Source of the DNA: Asanoa sp. WMMD1127
GTDB lineage: Bacteria; Actinomycetota; Actinomycetes; Mycobacteriales; Micromonosporaceae
Length of the DNA stretch: 64,000 nt
NCBI RefSeq assembly: GCF_029626225.1
Contig: NZ_JARUBP010000001.1
Span: 6,696,001 to 6,760,000, forward strand
Direction of reading: 5' to 3'
The position numbers and the translations under genes were made by a program. The notes beneath the pieces are model-generated. The model had not been told where the DNA came from, ran no database searches, and was given only the letters and a program-made list of their open reading frames with translations. Shown in pieces: positions 1 through 6,246 of this stretch (positions within the stretch are counted from its first letter, which is position 1; the number at the start of each line of letters is the position of its first letter).

Positions 1-208
1 TCGGGCCGGGGATGCTCTCGGCGTAGGAGTAGTACTGCTTGTCCTGCACCTGGCAGAAGTAGGGCCCGTAGAACAGCTCCTGGAAGCAGATGACCTTCGC
101 GCCCTGTGCGGCGGCCTGGCGGGCGTACTCCTCGTGCGCCTTGATCATCGACTCTTTGTCGCCGGTCCAGCTCGTCTGCACCAGCGCCGCGCGGATGTTG
201 TCCGCCAT
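1..208 (-). CDS. Carbon-nitrogen hydrolase (nitrilase family), 5' part only
   Basis: The first 69 codons of a nitrilase-superfamily amidase; the rest lies beyond the window edge. The N-terminus reads MADNIRAALVQTSW and is followed by AKVICFQELFYGPYFC, where the Glu of FQEL is the first residue of the Glu-Lys-Cys catalytic triad of this family. The sequence style matches beta-ureidopropionase / N-carbamoylputrescine amidase enzymes, which hydrolyse N-carbamoyl amines in pyrimidine or polyamine breakdown; which of the two cannot be decided from the fragment. The ATG is well supported by a GAGGAGG ribosome site about 5 nt upstream. It is transcribed leftward; the gene to its right also points left, with about 100 bp between them. 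Confidence 0.85.
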   Translation of the reverse strand, partial: MADNIRAALVQTSWTGDKESMIKAHEEYARQAAAQGAKVICFQELFYGPYFCQVQDKQYYSYAESIPGP

Positions 209-306
209 CGGAACCTCCTCGTCCCAGGCCAGCGTGAATCCGTTCAGCCTATGACCGAGGGCGGCCTTCCGACAGGTTCTCAGAGCCCCAGCGTGGCGGG
301 GTCCGG

Positions 307-987
307 CTAGTCTCTCCGTTCGCCGGGCATCCAGACCGCGGCGTCGTGGGCGAAGACGACGGCCCGGGGGTCGAGCTCTTTCAACCTGTCGATCCATCGC
401 GGGTACGGAATGCCCGGCTCGGCGCCGGCCAGCACGTCCCGCCCGTAGGTGGTGGCGTCGTCGCGGGCCTGGCCGGCGAGGATGACCGTGCCGTCGGGGC
501 CGCGGACGGCCACGGACTGGTGCCCGTCGGTGTGGCCCGGGGTCGGGATGATCCAGACGCCGGGCCACAGCTCGGTCTCGCCGCTGGTCTCGACGTAGTG
601 GACGCCGGCGAAGTCGACCAGCTCCGGCAGCGTGTAGTCGGTGGTGCTCCGGGCCGTGGCCAGCTCGTCGCGCTGCACGACGATCGGGGTCCGCGGGAAG
701 GTCGGGTTGCCGCCGCAGTGGTCGAAGTGCAGGTGGCAGTTGACGATCATGGTGATGTCGTCGTGGGTGACACCGGCGGTTCGCAGGGCGTCGGCGAGGG
801 GCCGGCGCGTCGGGCGGTAGTGGGCGTCGGTGTCCGGATGCGCGCCCATGCCCGTGTCGAACAGGAGCAGACCCTCGGGACGGCGCACGAGGTACGCGTA
901 CAGCGGCTCGACCCTGGGGTGGGAGGCGCCGGCCTCGTCCGCGGGGCGGACGAAGTGACCGAGGTCGAGCCGGCGGACGTCTCCCAC
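307..987 (-). CDS. MBL-fold metallo-hydrolase (lactonase-like)
   Basis: A 226-residue metallo-beta-lactamase-fold hydrolase. HLHFDH at residues 85-90 is the HxHxDH metal motif, PTPGHTDGH (H152) supplies the next histidine, and FAHD near 212-215 the last. The family includes N-acyl homoserine lactonases and related lactone or thioester hydrolases; the substrate is unknown here. One oddity is that the usual Asp of the bridging-metal motif after the PGH block reads AGQARDD, so Gln 173 occupies the common Asp place and a nearby Asp may substitute. The GTG start at 987 is chosen because AAGGA lies 8 nt upstream; the open frame continues much further but reads as antisense of the next gene. It is divergent from the ankyrin gene across about 50 bp. 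Confidence 0.8.
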   Translation of the reverse strand: MGDVRRLDLGHFVRPADEAGASHPRVEPLYAYLVRRPEGLLLFDTGMGAHPDTDAHYRPTRRPLADALRTAGVTHDDITMIVNCHLHFDHCGGNPTFPRTPIVVQRDELATARSTTDYTLPELVDFAGVHYVETSGETELWPGVWIIPTPGHTDGHQSVAVRGPDGTVILAGQARDDATTYGRDVLAGAEPGIPYPRWIDRLKELDPRAVVFAHDAAVWMPGERRD

Positions 988-1038
988 GTTCTTGATCCTT
1001 GCACGGTGTGTGTGGGCGCGGTGTGTTTGGCTTGTCGG

Positions 1039-1434
1039 GTGACGGACGGACTCGACGACGCGACGCTGGCGTTCGCCCACCGGATGTTCGACCTGGCGCG
1101 GGCCGGTTCGACCGACGAGCTCGTGGCGCAGGTCGACGCGGGGCTCCCGGTGGACCTGACCAACGACAAGGGCGACACGCTGCTGATCCTGGCGGCCTAC
1201 CACAACCATCCTTCGACGGTGGCGGGGTTGCTGGCGCGGGGTGCCGACCCGGACCGGGCCAACGACCGTGGTCAGACGGCGCTGGCGGCCGCCGTGTTCC
1301 GGCAGAACGCGGTGTCGGTGCGGGCGCTGCTGTCGGCGGGGGCGTCACCGGCGGCGGGTGGTCCGTCGGCGCTGGACACGGCCGCGTTCTTCAAGCTGCC
1401 GGAGATGGCTTCGTTCCTGCGGGGTGAGTCGTGA
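1039..1434 (+). CDS. Ankyrin-repeat protein
   Basis: A 131-residue protein made almost entirely of ankyrin repeats, for example DNKGDTLLILAAYHNHP followed by DRGQTALAAAVFRQN. Such short bacterial ankyrin proteins act as cytoplasmic protein-protein interaction modules; there is no signal peptide or membrane segment. The GTG at 1039 (VTDGLDDATLAFAHRM) is the best start, but the ribosome site is weak and an upstream GTG cannot be excluded. The stop overlaps the GTG of the DUF3500 gene by 4 nt (GTGA), so the two are almost certainly co-translated and may work together. The open frame extends far upstream only because it runs antisense to the MBL gene. Confidence 0.8.
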   Translation: MTDGLDDATLAFAHRMFDLARAGSTDELVAQVDAGLPVDLTNDKGDTLLILAAYHNHPSTVAGLLARGADPDRANDRGQTALAAAVFRQNAVSVRALLSAGASPAAGGPSALDTAAFFKLPEMASFLRGES

Positions 1435-2369
1435 GCGATCTCGCGACGTCGATGGTGGCGGCGGCTGCGGAGCTCGTGTCGCTGGTCGGCGCGCCGCTGC
1501 CGTACCCGTTCGACGACTCCGGGCGGCGGTGGATCGAGTACCGGCCGCGCACCCGGCCCGGGGTCGCGCTGGCGACGCTGGACGTGCCGGCCCGCAAGGC
1601 GGCCTACCGGCTGCTGGCGACGGGGTTGAGCCCGCACGCGTACGCCCAGGCGTTGGCGATCGTGTCGCTGGAGGAGGTGCTGGACCGGGCCGAGGGGTTC
1701 GTCCGGGGGCGGCATCTGGAGGACTACTGGGTGTCGGTGTTCGGGACGCCGTCCTCCTCGGCGCCCTGGTCGTGGCGGTTCGAGGGGCATCACCTGTCGG
1801 TGTCGATGACGGTGGTCGGGTCTGCGGTTTCGCCGGCGCCGGTGTTCTTCGGTGCCAACCCGGCGCGGGTCGGCTACGGCGCGCACACCGTGTCGCGGCC
1901 GCTGGCGCCGGAGGAGGACGTGGCGTTCGCGCTGCTGGCGGCGCTGTCGCCGACGGAGCGGTCGCTGGCCGTGGTGGCCGACGAGCCGCCGGCGGACATC
2001 GCGAGCGGCACGTCGCCCTCCGCCGGCTTCCTCGAGCCGGCCGGGGTTTCGGCGACGTCGCTGAACCCGGCGGCGGGGGCGCTGCTCGCGTCGCTGGTGG
2101 AGGTCTACCTCGACCGGTTGCCGTCGTCGCTGGCCGAGTCGTTGAGCCCGTCGCTGGAGTCGTTGCGGTTCGCGTGGGCGGGGCCGGAGCGGGTGGGGGT
2201 GCCGGTCTACTACCGGGTGCAGGCGTCGGACCTGTTGATCGAGTACGACAACACGGCCGGGGGCAACCACGCGCACACGGTGCTGCGGCGGCCGTCGGCC
2301 GACTTCGGCGCCGATCTGCTGGCCGAGCATCGGCGGGCGTACCACCTCGGGGTTAACCCGGGCGGCTGA
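1431..2369 (+). CDS. DUF3500 domain protein
   Basis: A 312-residue protein that fits the DUF3500 family by its conserved blocks: a mid-protein WRFEGHHLSVSMTVV segment and the late LIEYDNTAGGNHAHTVLR segment. The family has no firmly assigned biochemical role; the histidine-rich blocks suggest a metal or ligand site, which is inference. No signal peptide or membrane helix is visible. The GTG start overlaps the stop of the ankyrin gene (GTGA) and has GGGGTGAG just upstream. The pairing with an ankyrin protein suggests a partner relationship. Confidence 0.75.
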   Translation: MSDLATSMVAAAAELVSLVGAPLPYPFDDSGRRWIEYRPRTRPGVALATLDVPARKAAYRLLATGLSPHAYAQALAIVSLEEVLDRAEGFVRGRHLEDYWVSVFGTPSSSAPWSWRFEGHHLSVSMTVVGSAVSPAPVFFGANPARVGYGAHTVSRPLAPEEDVAFALLAALSPTERSLAVVADEPPADIASGTSPSAGFLEPAGVSATSLNPAAGALLASLVEVYLDRLPSSLAESLSPSLESLRFAWAGPERVGVPVYYRVQASDLLIEYDNTAGGNHAHTVLRRPSADFGADLLAEHRRAYHLGVNPGG

Positions 2370-2474
2370 GTCCGGGCGTCGATCGTGTGGTTATGTCGTC
2401 TCCGCGCCGCGTGGGCGCTTTGGTTGTGTTCAATGGCTTAGTCCCGCTGGTGTCGCGCGTGACGGAGCTGCCCC

Positions 2475-2870
2475 ATGCCTACTACGCAGACCTCCCCTGT
2501 GCCCGAATGGCAGTTGACCCCGCGTGCCCGCACGACCTTCATCGGCGTGATCGTCGGCGCGGTGGTGGTGATCGTGCTGGGCAGCATCTGGATGGCGTAC
2601 GACGTGCAGGTCCGGCAGGATCCCGGGCTGCGCGCCTGCGGGTCCTTCGCCCGGCGGGCGTCGGTCGAGCTGAGCGAACGCGAGTACCAGGAGCTGCGCT
2701 CGATGTTCGCGCGCTCGACGAAAACGGCACTGCGCGAACACGGCGTACGCGCGATCGAAGCCGGCGTCGTGACCCGCGGCCCGGTGCTGGTCGCGGTGGT
2801 CCACCCGACGGAGTCGGAGGCCGCGGCCCTGCGAGCGGCCTGCGTGCGCGAGGGGGCGCTGCCCCGCTGA
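2475..2870 (+). CDS. Small single-pass membrane protein
   Basis: A 131-residue protein of unknown function. Residues about 20-42 (TFIGVIVGAVVVIVLGSIWM) form one transmembrane helix after a short polar N-terminus, and the remaining 85 residues form a soluble domain, presumably outside the cell, containing two cysteines (LRACGSF and RAACVRE) that could pair. The ATG has GGAG 7 nt upstream. It lies 7 bp before the TIGR03089 gene in the same direction, so the two are probably one transcript. I do not recognise a family. Confidence 0.75.
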   Translation: MPTTQTSPVPEWQLTPRARTTFIGVIVGAVVVIVLGSIWMAYDVQVRQDPGLRACGSFARRASVELSEREYQELRSMFARSTKTALREHGVRAIEAGVVTRGPVLVAVVHPTESEAAALRAACVREGALPR

Positions 2871-2877
2871 CGGTAGG

Positions 2878-3612
2878 GTGACCGCCGTGGACGTGGTGTC
2901 GTATGCGGATCCGCTGCTGAGCTTCTACGACGACGCGACCGGCGAGCATGTGGCGCTGTCGGCGGTCGAGCTGGGCTCGTGGGCGGCCCGCTCGGCGGCG
3001 CTGCTGACCTCGGGCTGCGGCCTGGGCCCGGGCAGCACGGCGGCGTTCGTCCTGCCGCCGCACTGGCAGACCGCCGCGGCCCTGTTGGGCGCCTGGTCGG
3101 CGGGCGTCTCGGTGTCGTTCCGCCTGGGCGCGACGGCCGGGTTGCCGGTGCTCGCCGTCGATTCCGGGGAGCCGCTGTCGGCGGTCTTCGTGTCGCGGGG
3201 GCAGCTGGACGACTGGCTCGTGGACGTGCCGGCGGCGACCCACCGCTTCCTGCTTGACGTGGGCGACGAACGGCGCCCGGTGGCGACGCCGCCGGACTAC
3301 CGCGAGTTCCTGACGGCGCTGTCGACGCACACGTCGTCCCCGGACCCGGAGGTGTCACTGCGGGCGACGGATCCGGCGAGCGTGGACGGGACGACGTATG
3401 CGCAGTGGGGAGCTCTCGCGGCGGAGATCGCCTCGCGGGCGTCTCTGTCGCCCGGGGACCGTCTGCTGGTCGACGCGTCGGAACACGAGCATCCAGTGAA
3501 GTGGTTGCTGGCGCCGCTGTCAGCCGGCGCTTCGGTGGTGCTGTGTGCGAACCTGGACCGCTCGCGGCTGGACAGCCGCATGGCCGCAGAACGCGTCACC
3601 CACGTCCTGTAG
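2878..3612 (+). CDS. TIGR03089 family protein (short acyl-CoA synthetase-like)
   Basis: A 244-residue protein resembling the N-terminal region of AMP-binding enzymes; it fits the TIGR03089 family found in Actinobacteria. It has no recognisable P-loop-like (S/T)GTTG motif, so it is probably not a full adenylating enzyme; its role is unknown. Blocks such as STAAFVLPPHWQTAAALLGAWSAG and the LSPGDRLLV segment are typical. The start used is GTG at 2878; a second in-frame GTG at 2887 is possible. The stop codon TAG at 3610-3612 lies in the first unit of the 27-bp array, so the end of the gene and the repeat are fused. Confidence 0.75.
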   Translation: MTAVDVVSYADPLLSFYDDATGEHVALSAVELGSWAARSAALLTSGCGLGPGSTAAFVLPPHWQTAAALLGAWSAGVSVSFRLGATAGLPVLAVDSGEPLSAVFVSRGQLDDWLVDVPAATHRFLLDVGDERRPVATPPDYREFLTALSTHTSSPDPEVSLRATDPASVDGTTYAQWGALAAEIASRASLSPGDRLLVDASEHEHPVKWLLAPLSAGASVVLCANLDRSRLDSRMAAERVTHVL

Positions 3613-3919
3613 GTCGCGGTCGGCGCGGTGGGGCTGTAGGTCGCGGTCGGCGCGGTGGGGCTGTAGGTCGCGGTCGGCGCGGTGCGGCTCTAGATCGCGG
3701 TCGGCGCGGTGCGGCTCTAGATCGCGATCGGCGCGGTGCGGCTCTAGATCGCGATCGGCGCGGTGCGACTCTAGATCACGATCGGCGCGGTGCGACTCTA
3801 GATCGCGATCGGCGCGGTGCGACTCTAGATCGCGATCGGCGCGGTGCGACTCTTGATCGCGGTCGGCGCGGCGGGGCTATAGGTCGCGGTCGGCGCGGTG
3901 CGGCTCTAGGTCGCGATCA
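3610..3919. repeat. 27-bp tandem repeat array filling a convergent gene gap
   Basis: Eleven 27-bp units plus a partial one, with phases at 3610, 3637, 3664 and so on to 3907. The core is GGTCGCGGTCGGCGCGGTG at the edges, drifting to CTAGATCGCGATCGGCG in the middle units, where GATCGCGATC is a perfect palindrome. Six units contain TCTAGA and a seventh CTAG, a tetranucleotide usually scarce in bacterial DNA. The array starts on the TAG stop of the gene to the left and ends on the TGA stop of the DUF2231 gene arriving from the right, so it exactly bridges two convergent genes. Most units carry in-frame stops, so it is non-coding. Confidence 0.95.
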
Positions 3920-4552
3920 GGCCCGGCTGGGGCCGTCGGCGCCCAGGCCGCCGAGGCCCGCGAGGCCCGGGCGGATTTCGGCGGTCAGGTCCATGTCGGC
4001 GGGCTCGGGCTGACGGAAGTTCATGCCGGCCCGCTGGGCGGCGCGGTTGGTCGCGTACACGGTGCCTGATCCGTCGGCCGCAGGTGTCGCGACCAGGCGG
4101 CGTCCGGCGGGGCCGGAGCGGTCGCCGGCCATCGTCCCGAAGCGGCGCATCAGGCCCGCGCCGAGGCGAATGCCGAGCACCCCGACACCGAGCGCCAGGA
4201 TCTCCATGATCACCATCGGTACGCTGGCCAGCGGATGACCACTGCCCGCCCGCATCAGGCAGACAACCAGGAAGATGCCGGCCATCGCGGCGTTGACCGC
4301 GTTGAACGTGATCACGTCGCGACGCACCGGCCCGGCCGGCACGTCCCACAGGTCGATCATCCCGGCGACCATGGTCAGCGCGGTCGCCACCAGTCCGGCG
4401 ACGGCCGTCCAGTAGCCAACCTCGCCGACGATCGACGGCGCGCCGACGAGCCGCCCGACGTCGAAGACGACGGCGCACACGAACAGTCCGACGGGAAAGG
4501 TCATCAGCACCGGCTGGATCGGATGGCCGGAGATCCGAAGGCGGGTATCCAC
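3917..4552 (-). CDS. DUF2231 integral membrane protein
   Basis: A 211-residue membrane protein with the DUF2231 signature start DTRLRISGHPIQPVLMTFP and four predicted helices across residues 15-140 (around FPVGLFVCAVVFDVG, GYWTAVAGLVATALTMVAG, FNAVNAAMAGIFLVVCLM and PMVIMEILALGVGVLGI), then a cytoplasmic tail of about 70 residues. Family function is not established; the domain occurs in membrane proteins, sometimes with redox or cytochrome components. GTG at 4552 is preferred over the GTG four codons upstream because GGAGG lies 5 nt before it, inside the longer version. Its stop codon sits in the last partial unit of the 27-bp array. Confidence 0.8.
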   Translation of the reverse strand: MDTRLRISGHPIQPVLMTFPVGLFVCAVVFDVGRLVGAPSIVGEVGYWTAVAGLVATALTMVAGMIDLWDVPAGPVRRDVITFNAVNAAMAGIFLVVCLMRAGSGHPLASVPMVIMEILALGVGVLGIRLGAGLMRRFGTMAGDRSGPAGRRLVATPAADGSGTVYATNRAAQRAGMNFRQPEPADMDLTAEIRPGLAGLGGLGADGPSRA

Positions 4553-4740
4553 GAGCTCCTCCACCCCATTTGGTCGAGGTCAGGGTGCCACGCGGCATTA
4601 CCCGAAACGCCCGGACGAAAACCCACGTCGCCCGATTCACCCGATCGATACGGCTTGAGCAGTGTTAGCGCCATCCGTTCGGGCTCGCCACTTCAGCCAG
4701 CCGTGTCGTCCACTGCCGACGGTCGCCGTCCGCCGTCCGG

Positions 4741-4800
4741 CGCGGGCGGCGGTCAGCTGGCGCGAGCGGCGGTCAGCTGGCGCGAGCGGCGTCAGCTCGC
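4741..4800. repeat. 20-bp tandem repeat, three copies, over a stop codon
   Basis: Three near-identical 20-bp units, each ending GGTCAGCTGG or a variant of it (CGCGAGCGGCGGTCAGCTGG in the middle copy). The last copy (one base shorter) contains the TGA stop of the GAF-ANTAR gene at 4792-4794 on the minus strand, and the other copies repeat the same AGCTGACC context downstream of it. The array therefore looks like duplication of the 3' end of that gene. It is too short to have clear coding potential. Confidence 0.85.
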
Positions 4801-5535
4801 GCGGGCGCGGTCCTCGGCCGAGCGGACCAGGCGGCGGGCGACGTCCTCGACCGGGATGGAGAGGGCCGTCGACGCGCCGCGCAGGACGTCGAGGGCCTCG
4901 GCCGGCGGGCAGCGGCGCTGCATCATGACGACGCCGATCGCCTGGCCGATCACCTCGCCGGAGGCGAGCGTGTCGGCGAGGTCGCTGGGCACGGAGTCAC
5001 GCCGGTCCCGCTCGCGTACCGCCGCCAGCAACAACCCCGCGTGCTCGGCGAGGAGCATGGCGGTCAGCTGGGCGCCTTGGCCGAGGATGTCGGGCTGGCA
5101 CGCGTACAAGCTGATCGACCCGAGCACCTGGTCGTCGACGTCGACCGGGGCGGCCAGCACGGCGCACGCGCCGTAGGTCACCGCCCGCGGCGTCCACTCG
5201 GCCCAGCGCGTCTCGGTGGTCAGATCGTCGGCGAGGATGACCTCACGCTGCCGGATGGCGCTCATGGCCGGCCCGTCCGCCGCGTACTGCAGTGAGTCCA
5301 ACCGCCGCGCCCGCCGGTCCGAGGCGGCGACGCTGGCCGGCTCCCCCGCCCGCAGCAGGGTGACGCTCGACCACGACACGCCCGGCAGCGCGTGCCGGCT
5401 GGTCTTGGCGAGGTGGTCCAACGCCTCCTCGAGGTCGTTGCTGGCCAACAGCCCAGCGGTCAGTTCCCGGAGCAGGGCCGCGGTCTCCACGGCCACCAGA
5501 CTGATCGGATCCCCGCCCGTACCCGGACCCGCCAT
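4792..5535 (-). CDS. GAF-ANTAR transcription antiterminator
   Basis: A 247-residue two-domain regulator. Residues about 20-170 form a GAF sensor domain, and residues about 185-242 (ASGEVIGQAIGVVMMQRRCPP and following) form a C-terminal ANTAR RNA-binding domain with the usual three-helix spacing. ANTAR proteins bind paired RNA hairpins and prevent premature transcription termination, so this is a cytoplasmic, ligand-controlled regulator. The ATG at 5535 has GGAGG 9 nt upstream, and I reject the longer frame, which reads back through the 41-bp array. No partner histidine kinase is adjacent. The array of hairpin-forming repeats lies upstream on the same strand (see findings). Confidence 0.88.
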   Translation of the reverse strand: MAGPGTGGDPISLVAVETAALLRELTAGLLASNDLEEALDHLAKTSRHALPGVSWSSVTLLRAGEPASVAASDRRARRLDSLQYAADGPAMSAIRQREVILADDLTTETRWAEWTPRAVTYGACAVLAAPVDVDDQVLGSISLYACQPDILGQGAQLTAMLLAEHAGLLLAAVRERDRRDSVPSDLADTLASGEVIGQAIGVVMMQRRCPPAEALDVLRGASTALSIPVEDVARRLVRSAEDRARAS

Positions 5536-6246
5536 ATCGGTTGTCCTCCCCCCGCACCGCGAGCCCGAAGGGCCCCCGTTGCGCGTCGCGCGCGCCCGGC
5601 GAATACCCGGGTCACGCACCTCCACGCCATCCTGCCCGCCCCGAGATCCAGGCGGGCAGCTTCCAGGGCGCTCTGCGCCCAACATCACCAACTCACCCCG
5701 CAACGTAGTCCACGCCCGAACGTCCGAATCCGGTCTCACGCCCTCGCCCGCCGCGGCCCAGGCGCGCAGCGGCTGAAGGTCCGTTATCCATCGCGCGAGG
5801 CCGCGCGCGGCGGCAGCCTCGGGTCCATTGGGCATCGCCCTGCGGCGCATGCGGCGGCCTCGGCAACGCCGAGCACCGCCCCGCGGCACACGCGGCAGCC
5901 TCGGCAACGCCGAGCACCGCCCCGCGGCACACGCGGCAGCCTCGGCAACGCCGAGCACCGCCCCACGGCGCACCCGGCGGCCTCGGAAACGCCGAGCATC
6001 GCCCCGCGGCACACGCGGCAGCCTCGGGGCAACGCCGAGCATCGCCCCGCGGCACACGCGGCAGCACGGCGACGCTCAGCATCGCCGCGCGGCTCGCCTC
6101 AGCAAGCTGAGCCCCGCAACCAGACCTGGCGCCAGGCCGGCGGGCGGGAACGCACAGACCAACCAGCCATCGGCTTGTCCCGCGCCCCGCACCGCTCCAG
6201 CGGTCAGCGCGAACGAGCCTGTCGCCGGCGTCGTCGCTCCCCCGGC
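5536..6246. other. 710-bp gap without a gene
   Basis: Between the start of the ANTAR gene and the stop of secA2, both on the minus strand. The central 290 bp hold the 41-bp array. The stretch 5536-5810 presumably contains the ANTAR promoter, but no clear -10/-35 pair was found. 6102-6246 shows nothing recognisable. Open frames here arise from the repeats. Confidence 0.7.
5811..6101. repeat. 41-bp tandem repeat array with hairpins, seven copies
   Basis: Seven units at 5811, 5852, 5893, 5934, 5975, 6016 and 6059, the last degenerate. The period is 41 bp, except for one 2-nt insertion in the sixth unit. The best copies contain CTCGGCAACGCCGAG, a 6-bp stem with a 3-nt loop, and a second short dyad, CCGCG-TGTGC-CGCGG on the minus strand. 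In a leftward transcript most units could fold into two small hairpins in series. The period is not a multiple of three and the indel shifts frame, so it is not coding. Confidence 0.95.

Noticed and set aside
3610-3919. CRISPR array
   Set aside because: Direct units are contiguous without unique spacers, and no cas genes are present. The same holds for the other arrays.
3405-4013. A frame with DRRGATLDRDRRGA-type repeats on the plus strand
   Set aside because: Pure translation of the 27-bp array; a multiple-of-three period keeps it open, but it starts inside the TIGR03089 gene in another frame and has no ribosome site.
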